A DNA stretch of 64,000 bases from Streptomyces sp. NBC_01591 (lineage in GTDB: Bacteria > Actinomycetota > Actinomycetes > Streptomycetales > Streptomycetaceae). Made by a program: the position numbers and the translations under genes. The DNA is taken from assembly GCF_035918155.1 (NCBI RefSeq), contig NZ_CP109327.1, positions 6,820,001 through 6,884,000 of the forward strand, given 5' to 3'. A model generated the notes under the pieces. That model had not been told where the DNA came from and made no database searches. It worked only from the letters and a program-made list of their open reading frames with translations. How positions within the stretch are numbered: the first letter of the stretch is position 1; every line of letters begins with the position of its first letter. Below, one piece after another: positions 47,090-55,666 of the stretch.

Positions 47090-47887
47090 TCAGTGCACGT
47101 CCCTGCGCATCGGCACCAGGACCGCGACGAACGCCGCGACCAGGGCGTAGCCGACGAGCAGCAGCCCGCCGCCGACGGGGGAGAGCAACGGCACCGGGCC
47201 GGTCGCCAGCTCCGCGGCCATCGTGTCCGCCACGTAGCTGAAGCCGGTCAGGGACGCCGTGGCGCCACCGGGCAGCAGCGGGTAGAGGAGCTTGACGCCC
47301 GGGATCATCATCAGCAGGTACTCGCCCGCGTACAGATATCCGACGACGACGGCCAGCGCCGCGACCTGATGGCGGATCAGCGCCCCGGCGGCCACGCCCA
47401 GCAGGGTGTACACCGCCATCGCCACCGCCGGCCGGACGAGCAGCCCCAGCACCTCGCCGGTGGCCATGCCCGGGGTCACCCCGCGCACCGCCACACCCCC
47501 GAAGAAGGCGGCCGCCGCCGTGCCGGTGAGCACCAGCCCGTACAGCAGGCCGGCGACTCCGTACACGACGAGCTTGGCGGTGAGCACCTGCCGGCGCCGC
47601 GGGGCGTGGAGAAAGGTGTACGTGGCGGTGCGGTGCCGGTATTCCCCCGTCATCGCCAGGGTGCCGAGCGCGGCCGGCAGGAACACCGTGAAGCTCAGCA
47701 TGCCGAGGACCGAGCGGACACCGTCCTCGGTGTCCAGGCCGGGCGCGGGCGGATCGAAGTTCTCCGGGCCGACCAGCGTCATCACCCCCACCATGCCGCC
47801 GCCCAGGACCACGGCCGCGAGGAGCGCCCACAGCCAGAGGCGGGTGGCGGCCAGCCGCCGGAACTCCGCCTTGATCAGTGCGTTCAT
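47090..47887 (-). CDS. ABC-2 type transporter permease
   Basis: 265 residues with about six membrane helices (LWLWALLAAVVLGGGMVGVMTLV, LSFTVFLPAALGTLAM, VYGVAGLLYGLVLTGTAAAAFF, AVAMAVYTLLGVAAGALI, VAALAVVVGYLYAGEYLLM, LLLVGYALVAAFVAVLV). The motif MTGEYRHRTATYTFLHAPRRRQVL between helices 2 and 3 is typical of ABC-2 exporters. ATG at 47887 overlaps the ATP-binding gene's TGA by one base. It is the last gene of the operon. Confidence 0.85.
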   Translation of the reverse strand: MNALIKAEFRRLAATRLWLWALLAAVVLGGGMVGVMTLVGPENFDPPAPGLDTEDGVRSVLGMLSFTVFLPAALGTLAMTGEYRHRTATYTFLHAPRRRQVLTAKLVVYGVAGLLYGLVLTGTAAAAFFGGVAVRGVTPGMATGEVLGLLVRPAVAMAVYTLLGVAAGALIRHQVAALAVVVGYLYAGEYLLMMIPGVKLLYPLLPGGATASLTGFSYVADTMAAELATGPVPLLSPVGGGLLLVGYALVAAFVAVLVPMRRDVH

Positions 47888-48861
47888 CACCGGTCCGCCT
47901 TCTCGTTCGCCCGTACCGGCGGCCCGTCGCCACCGGCCGGTCCGTCGTCCCCCGCCAGCCGGAGGAAGAGCTGCTCCAGGCCGGCCCCGGCGGTCAGCCC
48001 GTGGATGCGCAGCCGTTCGGCGGCGGCCAGATCGGCGACGGCGGAGTCCGCCATCCCGTACACGCACAGCGTTCCGTCCGGCATGAGGTCCACCCGGTCG
48101 GCCGCCCCGCCCCGCGCGGTGCCGCGCAGCAGTGCGGCGCGCAGGGCCGCCGCGTCCGGGGAGCGGACCAGCACCGTGCCGGGCGACGACCGCTCGATCT
48201 CCGCCAGTGGTCCCGCCGCCACCAGCCGGCCCGCGCGGATCACGACGACGTCCTCGACGACCTGCTGCACCTCGCTCAGCACATGGCTGGAGACCAGCAC
48301 GGTGCGCCCCTCGGCCGCCAGTTCGCGCAGCAGGCCGCGCAGCCAGGCGATGCCCTCCGGGTCGAGTCCGTTGCTCGGCTCGTCCAGCAGCAGTACCCGC
48401 GGGTCGCCCAGTAGGGCGGTGGCCAGACCGAGCCGTTGCCGCATGCCCGTGGAGAAGGTGCGGGTCCGGCGGTCCGCCGCCTGGGCGAGCCCCAACCGGG
48501 TCAGCAACTCGTCGACACGGCCGGCCGGGTGGCCGCCCATGGTGCGGTAGATGTGCAGATGGTCACGCGCCGTGTGGCCGGGGTGGACCGCGGAGGCGTC
48601 GAGCACGGCGCCCACGGTGGCGGAGGGCCTGGACAGCTCCGCGTACCTCTTGCCGCCGATGGTGGCGGTGCCCGCGGTGGGAGTCACCAGACCGAGGATC
48701 ATCCGCATCGTCGTGGTCTTGCCCGCGCCGTTGGGGCCGAGGAAGCCCGTCACGACGCCCGGCCGCACGGTGAAGCTCAGGTCATCGACGGCCCGGACCG
48801 CTCCGTATCGCTTGGTCAGCCCGCTGACCTCTATGTGCGGGCCCTGCGGCCGTCCGCTCAT
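47887..48861 (-). CDS. ABC transporter ATP-binding protein
   Basis: 324 residues. The A-loop KRYGAVRAV, Walker A GPNGAGKTTTM, Q-loop region, signature FSTGMRQRLGLATALL, Walker B VLLLDEPSNGLDPEG and switch SSHVLSEVQ are complete. A ~90-residue C-terminal extension follows, common in ABC-2 exporters. ATG at 48861 overlaps the preceding gene's TGA as ATGA. With the permease it forms an exporter controlled, by position, by the divergent YtrA-type repressor. The substrate is unknown; antibiotic or lipid-like substrates are common for such systems. Confidence 0.9.
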   Translation of the reverse strand: MSGRPQGPHIEVSGLTKRYGAVRAVDDLSFTVRPGVVTGFLGPNGAGKTTTMRMILGLVTPTAGTATIGGKRYAELSRPSATVGAVLDASAVHPGHTARDHLHIYRTMGGHPAGRVDELLTRLGLAQAADRRTRTFSTGMRQRLGLATALLGDPRVLLLDEPSNGLDPEGIAWLRGLLRELAAEGRTVLVSSHVLSEVQQVVEDVVVIRAGRLVAAGPLAEIERSSPGTVLVRSPDAAALRAALLRGTARGGAADRVDLMPDGTLCVYGMADSAVADLAAAERLRIHGLTAGAGLEQLFLRLAGDDGPAGGDGPPVRANEKADR

Positions 48862-49229
48862 CGGTTGCTCGCCACCCGCTGCTCGATCAGCCGTGCGGCC
48901 CGTTGCGCCTCGTCGAGCGAGAGGACCAGCTCGTCGAAGTCGCCACCGGCGGCGGCGCGGTCCAGCTCCACGCGCAGTCCCGGCCTGCCCCGGTAGGCGG
49001 CCACGAGCTGACGAGGGCCGACGACCAGTCCCCATACGCCGATCTTGGCGATCCCGGCGGCGTGCAGCCCCTTGCGGGCGCCGTGGGCGGCGCGCAGGGG
49101 GTTGTCGACGAGGGTCACCCGGCGGACCGCGGCGAGCGGGACGGTCAGGGAGCCGCGCCGGGTCCAGGTGCGCTCGCGACCACTGAACTCGATGGTGAGG
49201 CCGGTGTCGGAGATGTTCATCAGTGCCAT
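48858..49229 (-). CDS. Small hypothetical protein leading the ABC exporter operon
   Basis: 123 residues from ATG 49229, which follows GGAGGGGG. It is beta-rich at the start (MNISDTGLTIEFSGRERTWTRRGSLTVPLAAVRRVTLVD), like a small PH-domain fold, and helical at the end (FDELVLSLDEAQRAARLIEQ). No signal peptide or membrane helix is visible. It overlaps the ATP-binding gene by ATGA. I do not recognise a named family; a PH-like regulatory partner of the exporter is a guess. Confidence 0.7.
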   Translation of the reverse strand: MALMNISDTGLTIEFSGRERTWTRRGSLTVPLAAVRRVTLVDNPLRAAHGARKGLHAAGIAKIGVWGLVVGPRQLVAAYRGRPGLRVELDRAAAGGDFDELVLSLDEAQRAARLIEQRVASNR

Positions 49230-49356
49230 GGGGATTCCCCCTCCTTCGGGGGCCCGGGTGGGGCCCCTGGGCAGTTGCGCGCTGTCGCCGCGCTTGCCGC
49301 GTTTGCCGTGCTTGCTGCGTCGCCGCGTGTGTCGCGTATGCCGCATTGCCGTGAGC

Positions 49357-49388
49357 GTCTGTTCTAGTAGATGTATAGCAGATAGACT
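49357..49388. promoter_or_regulatory. Operator candidate and -10 between the YtrA regulator and the ABC operon
   Basis: An imperfect dyad spans 49357-49387: GTCTGTTCTAG on the left and TAGCAGATAGAC on the right. TAGACT at 49383-49388 fits a -10 whose start would be near the GTG at 49396, so the regulator mRNA is probably leaderless. GntR/YtrA regulators bind such dyads and repress themselves and the neighbouring exporter. Confidence 0.5.
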
Positions 49389-49395
49389 TCGGGGC

Positions 49396-49797
49396 GTGTA
49401 TCTAGTGCTCGACCTCGACAGCGAGGTGCCGATCTATCAGCAGATCCGGGACCGGGTGGTGGAAGCCATCGCGGAAGGGGCGTTGGCGCCCGGTGCCGGA
49501 CTTCCGTCCACCAGGCAGATGGCCGTCGACCTGGCGATCAACTTCCACACCGTCAACAAGGCCTATGACCTGCTACGACGCGAAGGGATCATCCGCATCA
49601 ACCGCAAGAGCGGTGCGGCGGTCCGGTCGGACGTCAAGCAGCCGTCGGACGAACTGCGGGCCGGCGTCGACTGGGAGGCGCGCATGCGCACCCTCCTTGC
49701 CGAGCTGGACGTGCGCGGGATCGCGAAGGAGGAGGTGATGAGCCATGTCGCGGCGGTTCTGGACGGCTTCCCCGGGAGGCAGGACGAGACGCCCTGA
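49396..49797 (+). CDS. GntR family transcriptional regulator, YtrA subfamily
   Basis: 133 residues. The winged helix (about 9-76) contains PIYQQIRDRVVEAIAEGAL, LPSTRQMAVDLAINFHTVNKAYDLLRREG and the wing NRKSGAAV. The effector part is very short (about 50 helical residues), as in YtrA-type repressors linked to ABC exporters. GTG at 49396 begins the conserved YLVLDLDSEVPIYQQ. It diverges from the ABC exporter operon and precedes a DUF1648/DUF5808 membrane protein. Confidence 0.9.
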   Translation: MYLVLDLDSEVPIYQQIRDRVVEAIAEGALAPGAGLPSTRQMAVDLAINFHTVNKAYDLLRREGIIRINRKSGAAVRSDVKQPSDELRAGVDWEARMRTLLAELDVRGIAKEEVMSHVAAVLDGFPGRQDETP

Positions 49798-49898
49798 CCC
49801 TCGGGGCCGCCGCGAGGAACGACTCGCGGGACACGGACCCGAAAGGTCGTGCCGGGTGCCGGTGCGACGTCCCGCCCCGCCGGGATCAGTGAAGTGAC

Positions 49899-51032
49899 AT
49901 GAACGGACAGGTGAACACCTTGCTGGTCTACGCAGCTCTCAACTTCGGCATACTCACGGTGCTGAGCGCCGTCCTGTACGCCGCCCCCAGCCCGCGCCTC
50001 AACCCCGCCGCCGTCCCCTTCGGCGTCCGCGTGCCGCCGGACAAGGCGCGTGCCGCCGCCGTCGAGGAACAGCGCCACCGCTACCGCGGCGCGGTCCTCG
50101 TCGCCGCGGCCGTCGTCACCGTGCTCGCCTCGGCGCTCGGCGCCGCCCTCGGCACCCTCACCGCCGGGGCCGCCGGCTCCCTGCTGCTCTGCGCCCTCGC
50201 CGCCGCGCTGTGGGTACGGGCCCACCGCTCCATCGCCCGCGCGAAGGCGGACGGCGGCTGGTACGGACAGGCCCGGCAGGGCGCCGTCATGGACACCTCG
50301 CTGCGCACCGACCCGGTCCGCTTCCCCTGGATCTGGACGGTCCCCGCACTCGTCGTGATCGCCGTCAGCACCGCCGCGGGCGTGATCGTCTACCCCGGGC
50401 TGCCCGACCGCATCGCAATGCCCGAACGCTCGCTCGGCGGCACCGTCTACCGTACGTACCCGACCAGTGTGTGGACCGCCTTCGGCCTCGTCCTGTGCCA
50501 GGTGCTCCTCACCCTCGCAGTGGCCGCCGTGGTCGCCGGACTGCTCCGCGCACGCGCAGACCTCGATGTGGCACGCCCCGTGGCCGGCGCCGCACGGTAC
50601 CGCCGCTACCTCACCGTCACGGCCCGCTCCATGATGGGCATCACCGTCCTGCTGAACCTCATGCTGCTCGGGCTGTCCGCGCTGATGTGGAGCGACATCC
50701 GCTCCATGCCCGCGACCCTGGCCGTCACCGGCGTGCCGCTCGTCGCGGTCCTCGCCGTGGCCGCCTGCCTCGCCCTGCGCGTCGGGCCGGCCGGCAGCCG
50801 GCTGCGAGCGCCCGCCGACGAGGAGGACACCGGACTGGTCCCGCGCGACGACGACCGCTTCTGGCGCGGTGCCGGCACGATCTACGTCAATGCCGACGAC
50901 CCGGCGGTCCTGGTGCCCAAGCGGGTCGGCATCGGCTGGACGGTCAACCTCGGCAACCCGCGAGTCCTCGTCGCCACGGCCTCGCTCCTCGCCGTCGCGG
51001 TGGGAGCGGCCGTCGTGCAGGCCGTGTGGTGA
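49899..51032 (+). CDS. DUF1648/DUF5808 multispanning membrane protein
   Basis: 377 residues with about eight hydrophobic segments. The DUF1648-like region is VIVYPGLPDRIAMPERSLGGT and the C-terminal DUF5808 motif is DDRFWRGAGTIYVNADDPAVLVPKR. The last helix ends WTVNLGNPRVLVATASLLAVAVGAAVV. Proteins of this architecture are often coupled to YtrA-type regulators and may sense or counter membrane stress. The ATG at 49899 follows GTGAAGTGAC. No enzymatic role is visible. Confidence 0.8.
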   Translation: MNGQVNTLLVYAALNFGILTVLSAVLYAAPSPRLNPAAVPFGVRVPPDKARAAAVEEQRHRYRGAVLVAAAVVTVLASALGAALGTLTAGAAGSLLLCALAAALWVRAHRSIARAKADGGWYGQARQGAVMDTSLRTDPVRFPWIWTVPALVVIAVSTAAGVIVYPGLPDRIAMPERSLGGTVYRTYPTSVWTAFGLVLCQVLLTLAVAAVVAGLLRARADLDVARPVAGAARYRRYLTVTARSMMGITVLLNLMLLGLSALMWSDIRSMPATLAVTGVPLVAVLAVAACLALRVGPAGSRLRAPADEEDTGLVPRDDDRFWRGAGTIYVNADDPAVLVPKRVGIGWTVNLGNPRVLVATASLLAVAVGAAVVQAVW

Positions 51033-51065
51033 CTCCGTGCTCCGCGCCGGGGGCGACGGAGATCG

Positions 51066-51530
51066 TCAGCCCTCGTCCTCGGCGCTGTCCGGCTTCAGCA
51101 GCGGATGGGCGACGCCCGGGAACACCCGGGCCCGCACGGCCGACTCGGCGGATCCGCCGGTGACCACCGTCTCGGCGACACCCCACGGCCGCCCCGCCAG
51201 CACCACGGTCAGGTTGTACGAGGACGCGCAGCCCATGCAGTCGTAGCGGTCGGCCCAGGTCTCCACGTCCGTGACACTGCCGGGGTAGCGCGCCACGTGC
51301 CGGTGGAGCGCGTGGCAGCGCTCGCACCGCTCGCCGGGCTCGCACGTGCCGCCGCAGGGACACGGGACGTCGAGCGTGTCGGCGGGACGCCAGCGCTGGG
51401 TGAGGACGGCCTCACGCGTGGCGCCCATGTCCTTCATGGCCTTCAGATTGCGGGCGGCGACGTTGTACGACTCGCCGGTCGCGGCCATCCGGTCCCGGAT
51501 GACGTCCTTGCGTCCGCGGTTCGTCGTCAT
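51066..51530 (-). CDS. Small cysteine-rich protein with NRGRKDVIRDRM N-terminus
   Basis: 154 residues from ATG 51530 (AGGAGG five bases upstream). The N-terminus (NRGRKDVIRDRMAATGESYNVAARN) recurs in many Streptomyces proteins and is helix-turn-helix-like. Then come PCPCGGTCEPGERCERCHALH (two CxC/CxxC groups) and DCMGCASSYN, suggesting one or two zinc sites. The rest is a beta region. I cannot name a function; a nucleic-acid-linked zinc protein is a guess. It is convergent with the DUF1648 gene. Confidence 0.65.
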   Translation of the reverse strand: MTTNRGRKDVIRDRMAATGESYNVAARNLKAMKDMGATREAVLTQRWRPADTLDVPCPCGGTCEPGERCERCHALHRHVARYPGSVTDVETWADRYDCMGCASSYNLTVVLAGRPWGVAETVVTGGSAESAVRARVFPGVAHPLLKPDSAEDEG

Positions 51531-51640
51531 CTGTTCCTCCTGGGGGTGTGACGCAGCCCGCCGGGAGCGCACGAGATCGATATGTCACACGGTACCGGTC
51601 ACCCCGGGCGGGTCACGACTTCCGTGGCCCGCCCGCGACA

Positions 51641-51700
51641 GCCGAGGGGTTCGCCCACGACGGCCGAGGGGTTCGCCCCACGATCGCCGAGGGTGTTGCC
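51641..51700. repeat. Three 22-bp degenerate repeats upstream of the small Cys-rich gene
   Basis: GCCGAGGGGTTCGCCC at 51641-51656 and 51663-51678, and the diverged GCCGAGGGTGTTGCC at 51686-51700. They lie in the 189-bp gap between the Cys-rich gene and the GAP1-like gene stop. Role unknown. Confidence 0.6.
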
Positions 51701-51719
51701 ACAGCAGTCGGGGTTCAGC

Positions 51720-54194
51720 TCACGACCGCCGGACCCGTGCGGCCAGTCTGTTGCCGATCCGCCTGCGGAGGCCGCCCGGCCGGTTCCACGTCCGGAACGC
51801 CTCCGCCGTGCGGCTGCTGCCCGCCCGCTCGGCGGCCTCCTCCACCGCCGTCACCTCGCCGGCGGACAGGCCGCGCACCACCGGACGCAGCACCTCCTCC
51901 AGCAGCGCCGCCCGGGTCTCGCTCCAGGCATGGCCCGCGTGCGGGTGGGAGCTCCAGACGGTGAAGCAGTCGGCGACATAGGCCGGGTCGGAGCGCAGCC
52001 GGGTGAGCACCGCGTCCTGGCGGGCGGCCCTGCCGTAGGCCGCGAGGAGGTCCGGGTCGTCGCTGTGGACGAACGCGTACAGCTCCGCCTCCGGCCGGTC
52101 CGGGGCGAGCAGCCGCCCGGCCAGGGCGCCGAACGCCTGCTCGCGTACGCCCGGTTCCACCGGTTCGGCCCCGGCGCACAGCTTCCGGGCCCGTTCCGCC
52201 CAGCCGGGCTCCGCCGCCCCCGACCGGACGTCCCGCGCGAACTCCAGGAGGAGCAGCGCGCCGCGCGCCCGCGCGTCGATCTCCTGCGGGAAGCCGCGCA
52301 ACAGGTCATGGGCGAGCTCGGGGGCCTCCGGGTCGTCGGCGGGGGCACCGAGTGCCGCCGCGACGAGCACGGACCACGTACCGGCCGTGCGGTGCGCGTC
52401 GGACGTGCTCCCGCCGAGCAGCAGCCGGGCCTCGCCCGACGTGGGGGCGCCGTCGCCCCAGACGAGACCCACTGCCGTACGCAGCACCAGCGGCTCGGTG
52501 AACGGTGACATTCCACCGGCCCGCAACACCGTGTTCAGCACCTTCACCCGGTCGTCGCCGCCGCTCGCCCTGGCGTCCGGCGCCGCCGCGCACATCCGCA
52601 GATGCGGCAGTGCCTGGGTCCCGGTGAACGGCAGCGCGACCTCCGTCAGCAGCCGCTCCGTCGCCGACGGGTCCTGCGGGGCGATCCGGTCCAGCTCGCC
52701 GAGCAGCGACGTACGGACGTCGAACTGCTCGTCCAGCAGGTCGAGCAGCACCGCGCCGCAGTCGGCGGCCCCTTCGTCCAGCAGGGACCGGGCCATCCGG
52801 CCCACGACGGCGGGGAGCAGTTCCGCACAGTCCACGTCGAGCAGCCGCGCGATCCGCAGCAACTGCACCGCACGTCCCACGCCTTGGCCGGGCACGGCGT
52901 CCGGGGCGACCGGCCCGCCGGTGGCCAGTTCGGCGCGCAGATCGTCGCCGACGGCCTCGACGAGCGCCGCGGCGACGCGTTCCCCGTCCGGCCCGGCGAA
53001 GACCGAGCGCCCCGGTGGAGCCACGGAGACATCGCCCCCGTAGACCGCCTCCGTCACCAGCAGGGCGCCGAGGGATCCCGTCACGGAGGCCGGGGCCCTT
53101 CCGTCGAGCGCCATCAACAGCCGGGCCACGGCGGCGAGTTCACGAGGCGTGCGATCGATGTCCGGGTCGGTCAGTGCGTCGGTGAGCCGGTGGGTGCGCT
53201 CCTCGTCCAGCGCGTACGGCCGCTCGGCGGCCCACTCGGCCGCCGCGGCCCGCTCGGCCGCCCCGAGCGGAACGCCCGCGCAGAGCGCCGTCACGGCGAG
53301 CGGACCGGCGACGAACGGCCCGCCGGGCAGTTCGGCCGCCGCCCGGAACAACTCAGGGGACCGGTTCCGCCAGATCCGGGCGCAGGTCTCGGCCCAGGCG
53401 TCGTCCACCGGCTCGCCGGGCCGAGCGCCCGCGCAGTCGCGCACCCGCAGCGCCTGCGCCCCGGAGCCGCCGTCCTGCGGGGCATCTTGCGGGGCATCTT
53501 GTGGGAGTACGCCGACGACCTGGTGCGGGGAGTGCGCCGGGCGGCGGGTGTACGTCGTGAACGTCAGCCGGTGCGCGTCGTCCGGCGGGAGCACGGCCGA
53601 GGCGAGGGCGATCCACCTGGCCACATCGGCACTGTGCCGCTCCACCAGCACCAGGCGCCCCGCCGACGGGTCCTCGCACACCCGGCGCAGGTCGGCGAAG
53701 ACCGCCGCCAGCCAGGGGCTCCGGGAGACCGCGAAGTCGTTCAGCGCCTCCGGACCGAAGGCGGCGGAGGCGGGCAGCGTGGATATCCGGTCGGGGGTGC
53801 CGCCGTCCGGCGGGGTCGAGGCCCAGCTGGGCGACCGCCAGGCGGTGATCGGCAGGGCGTCGCCCGGCAGCCGCGTACCGGCCGTCAGATGTACCGCGTG
53901 CGCGTGGAACCCGAGAGTGCCGCGACCGGCGAACGCCACCGCACGGGACAGCAGGTGTCCGCCGTCCGGCAGAGCGCTGAAGCTGAACGCCTCGGGGAGG
54001 GAACGGAGTTGGTCGGGCGTCGGCCGGTGCGGGGCGTCGGCGGGCGGCTCATAGCGAAGGAGCTGTTCGGCCTCGGCCAGCACCTGCGTGGGCAGTCCTG
54101 CGCTGACCGCGGTGAAGTGCGCGCCGCTCCCGCCCCCGTCGTCGTCCGCAGAGGCAGCAGAGGCAGAGGTGTAGTGCAACTGCGCGAGACTCAT
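51720..54194 (-). CDS. GAP1-like (GTPase-associated protein 1-related) conflict-system protein, orphan
   Basis: 824 residues. The start MSLAQLHYTSA, FTAVSAGLP, YEPPADAPHRPTPDQL, FSFSALPDGGHLLSR and FHAHAVHL match the GAP1-N2 domain of proteins found with small GTPases in predicted biological-conflict systems. The middle and C-terminal parts are long helical repeats without catalytic motifs. A short in-frame repeat (QDAPQDAPQD, 12 bp) interrupts residues near 230. I see no GTPase or effector gene next to it, so it is an orphan here. The start ATG at 54194 is the conserved one. Function is inferred from family context only. Confidence 0.65.
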   Translation of the reverse strand: MSLAQLHYTSASAASADDDGGGSGAHFTAVSAGLPTQVLAEAEQLLRYEPPADAPHRPTPDQLRSLPEAFSFSALPDGGHLLSRAVAFAGRGTLGFHAHAVHLTAGTRLPGDALPITAWRSPSWASTPPDGGTPDRISTLPASAAFGPEALNDFAVSRSPWLAAVFADLRRVCEDPSAGRLVLVERHSADVARWIALASAVLPPDDAHRLTFTTYTRRPAHSPHQVVGVLPQDAPQDAPQDGGSGAQALRVRDCAGARPGEPVDDAWAETCARIWRNRSPELFRAAAELPGGPFVAGPLAVTALCAGVPLGAAERAAAAEWAAERPYALDEERTHRLTDALTDPDIDRTPRELAAVARLLMALDGRAPASVTGSLGALLVTEAVYGGDVSVAPPGRSVFAGPDGERVAAALVEAVGDDLRAELATGGPVAPDAVPGQGVGRAVQLLRIARLLDVDCAELLPAVVGRMARSLLDEGAADCGAVLLDLLDEQFDVRTSLLGELDRIAPQDPSATERLLTEVALPFTGTQALPHLRMCAAAPDARASGGDDRVKVLNTVLRAGGMSPFTEPLVLRTAVGLVWGDGAPTSGEARLLLGGSTSDAHRTAGTWSVLVAAALGAPADDPEAPELAHDLLRGFPQEIDARARGALLLLEFARDVRSGAAEPGWAERARKLCAGAEPVEPGVREQAFGALAGRLLAPDRPEAELYAFVHSDDPDLLAAYGRAARQDAVLTRLRSDPAYVADCFTVWSSHPHAGHAWSETRAALLEEVLRPVVRGLSAGEVTAVEEAAERAGSSRTAEAFRTWNRPGGLRRRIGNRLAARVRRS

Positions 54195-54355
54195 GCGTCG
54201 GGCCCTCTTCGTCCTTGCCGCAGAACTCCCCGTGCCCCTCGGGGCGGACCGTACGACGCACGGCGACGACCCCGGCGGGAGGCGGAAACCGCGATCGCGG
54301 GAGCGACGCTATCAAGGCGCGTGCCTCCCCCGCGCGCCCCGCCGAACGGCCGTAC

Positions 54356-54382
54356 CGCGTACCGGAATCGCTCCGGTACGCG
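54356..54382 (-). terminator. Hairpin after the DUF397 operon
   Basis: Arms 54356-54366 and 54372-54382 are perfect 11-base reverse complements with an ATCGC loop. It follows the DUF397 stop on the minus strand. The rest of the 198-bp gap shows nothing I recognise. Confidence 0.7.
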
Positions 54383-54392
54383 ACACGGTGTG

Positions 54393-54650
54393 TCAGACGC
54401 GCGCGGTGCCCACCGCGTACGTGACGAAGCCGGTCCAGGCGGTGGGGGAGAGGGCGAGCTGCGGGCCCTGCTCGACCTTGGAGTCCCGGACGTGGACAGT
54501 GGTGGGGCAGGTGGCGACCTCCACGCAGGAGTCGCCGGACCCGCTGCTGTAGCTGGACTTGTGCCAGGAGAGGGCGACTTCGACGCAGGAGTCGCCGTCG
54601 CCGCCGCTGTAGCTGCTCTTGAACCAGGCCAGGTCTGTTGTGGTGCTCAT
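54393..54650 (-). CDS. DUF397 protein with a duplicated motif
   Basis: 85 residues. DUF397 is a small domain typical of AbaA-like developmental genes. Its motif occurs twice: WFKSSYSGGDGDSCVEVA and WHKSSYSSGSGDSCVEVA, followed by CPTTVHVRDSK. Most DUF397 proteins have one full copy, so the first is an extra N-terminal half-copy. ATG at 54650 overlaps the regulator stop as ATGA. It probably acts with the adjacent XRE-DUF5753 protein. Confidence 0.85.
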   Translation of the reverse strand: MSTTTDLAWFKSSYSGGDGDSCVEVALSWHKSSYSSGSGDSCVEVATCPTTVHVRDSKVEQGPQLALSPTAWTGFVTYAVGTARV

Positions 54651-55501
54651 AGTGCTCCTCGCATCCGCTGCAACAGACCCACGGAGTCCTCGGGGGTGTG
54701 AGCCTGCGAACGCATCCTGGCATACCGCATCTGGAGCACACTGACCACAGCCGGGTCGGCTTGGAGCTGGCCGGACTTCTGCCCCTCGCTGTAGCCGAGC
54801 CACTTGTGATCCGGCGTCTCCAGCAACTGGATCGGGCCGTCCAGCCCGGCGTGGCTCTCGCGGACCTGCGGCATGATCTGAAGCTCGACATTGCGGAGCT
54901 CGGCGAGTCCGAGAACGCGGTCGATGGCCTCCCGGGTGACCTGCGTGCCGCCCGTGCGCCGCAGGAAGAGATGCTCTTCGAGGATGAAGCTGTAGTTGGT
55001 GTGGGTCCGCTCCCGCAGCAGTTGCTGGCGGTCCATCCGGGCCGCCAGCTGCCGCTCGATCTGCTCGTCATCGAGCATCGGGAGCTGGTTGAGGAACAGC
55101 GTCCGCGCGTACTCCTCCGACTGCAACAGCCCCGGGATCAACCGGCATTCGTACGTGTACAGGCTGATCGCCTCGGTCTCCAGCTTCGCCCACTGCTGGA
55201 ACCAACTCGCGATGCCCGGCCGCCGGGACAGGTGCTTCGCCGCCGCCCTGATGGCCCCGAACGCGTCCAGCGCGACCTCGGAGCGCTCGACGAAGGGCAA
55301 CGGCGGGAACCTGCGGCCCTGTTCGATCGAGGCGACGGTCGGTACCGAGTACTGCACCAGCGGCGCGAACTGCTCCTGGGTCAACAGCGCCCGTTTGCGA
55401 AAGACCTTGACGATCTCCCCGAACGTCCTCAGGCTCTCCGTGGGCTCGGGCTCCCCGCCCTGCCTCGCCGCTCCACTCGTCGTGCCTACGCCGTCCGTCA
55501 T
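54647..55501 (-). CDS. XRE-family regulator with DUF5753 (WhiJ-like)
   Basis: 284 residues. A helix-turn-helix (about 25-80: FGEIVKVFRKRALLTQEQF, VPTVASIEQGRRFPP) precedes the DUF5753 domain (EAISLYTYECRLIPGLLQSEEYARTLF, EHLFLRRTGG, LGYSEGQKSG). Paralogues of WhiJ pair with a DUF397 protein and an anti-sigma-like ATPase and tune development. The start ATG/GTG at 55501 is used. It is divergent from the HATPase gene, with an 8-bp palindrome in the gap. Confidence 0.88.
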   Translation of the reverse strand: MTDGVGTTSGAARQGGEPEPTESLRTFGEIVKVFRKRALLTQEQFAPLVQYSVPTVASIEQGRRFPPLPFVERSEVALDAFGAIRAAAKHLSRRPGIASWFQQWAKLETEAISLYTYECRLIPGLLQSEEYARTLFLNQLPMLDDEQIERQLAARMDRQQLLRERTHTNYSFILEEHLFLRRTGGTQVTREAIDRVLGLAELRNVELQIMPQVRESHAGLDGPIQLLETPDHKWLGYSEGQKSGQLQADPAVVSVLQMRYARMRSQAHTPEDSVGLLQRMRGAL

Positions 55502-55599
55502 GTCCGGCCACCTCCGTACTCGCCGCGCTCCGTGCCTCTACCGGCAGACAACTCGCCCATCGTCACGGACCGTTACTCTTACTGTCCACCGTCCGTACC

Positions 55600-55620
55600 C
55601 GTACGCTGACTGAGCGTACG
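55600..55620. promoter_or_regulatory. Palindromic operator candidate in the divergent XRE/HATPase gap
   Basis: CGTACGCT (55600-55607) and AGCGTACG (55613-55620) form a perfect 8-bp dyad with a five-base spacer. It lies midway between the divergent starts (55501 and 55667) and may bind the XRE regulator. Confidence 0.5.
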
Positions 55621-55666
55621 AGTTCTGCTGCTGGTCCAGTGGGGTTCCGGTCGCCACGGTGAAGGC

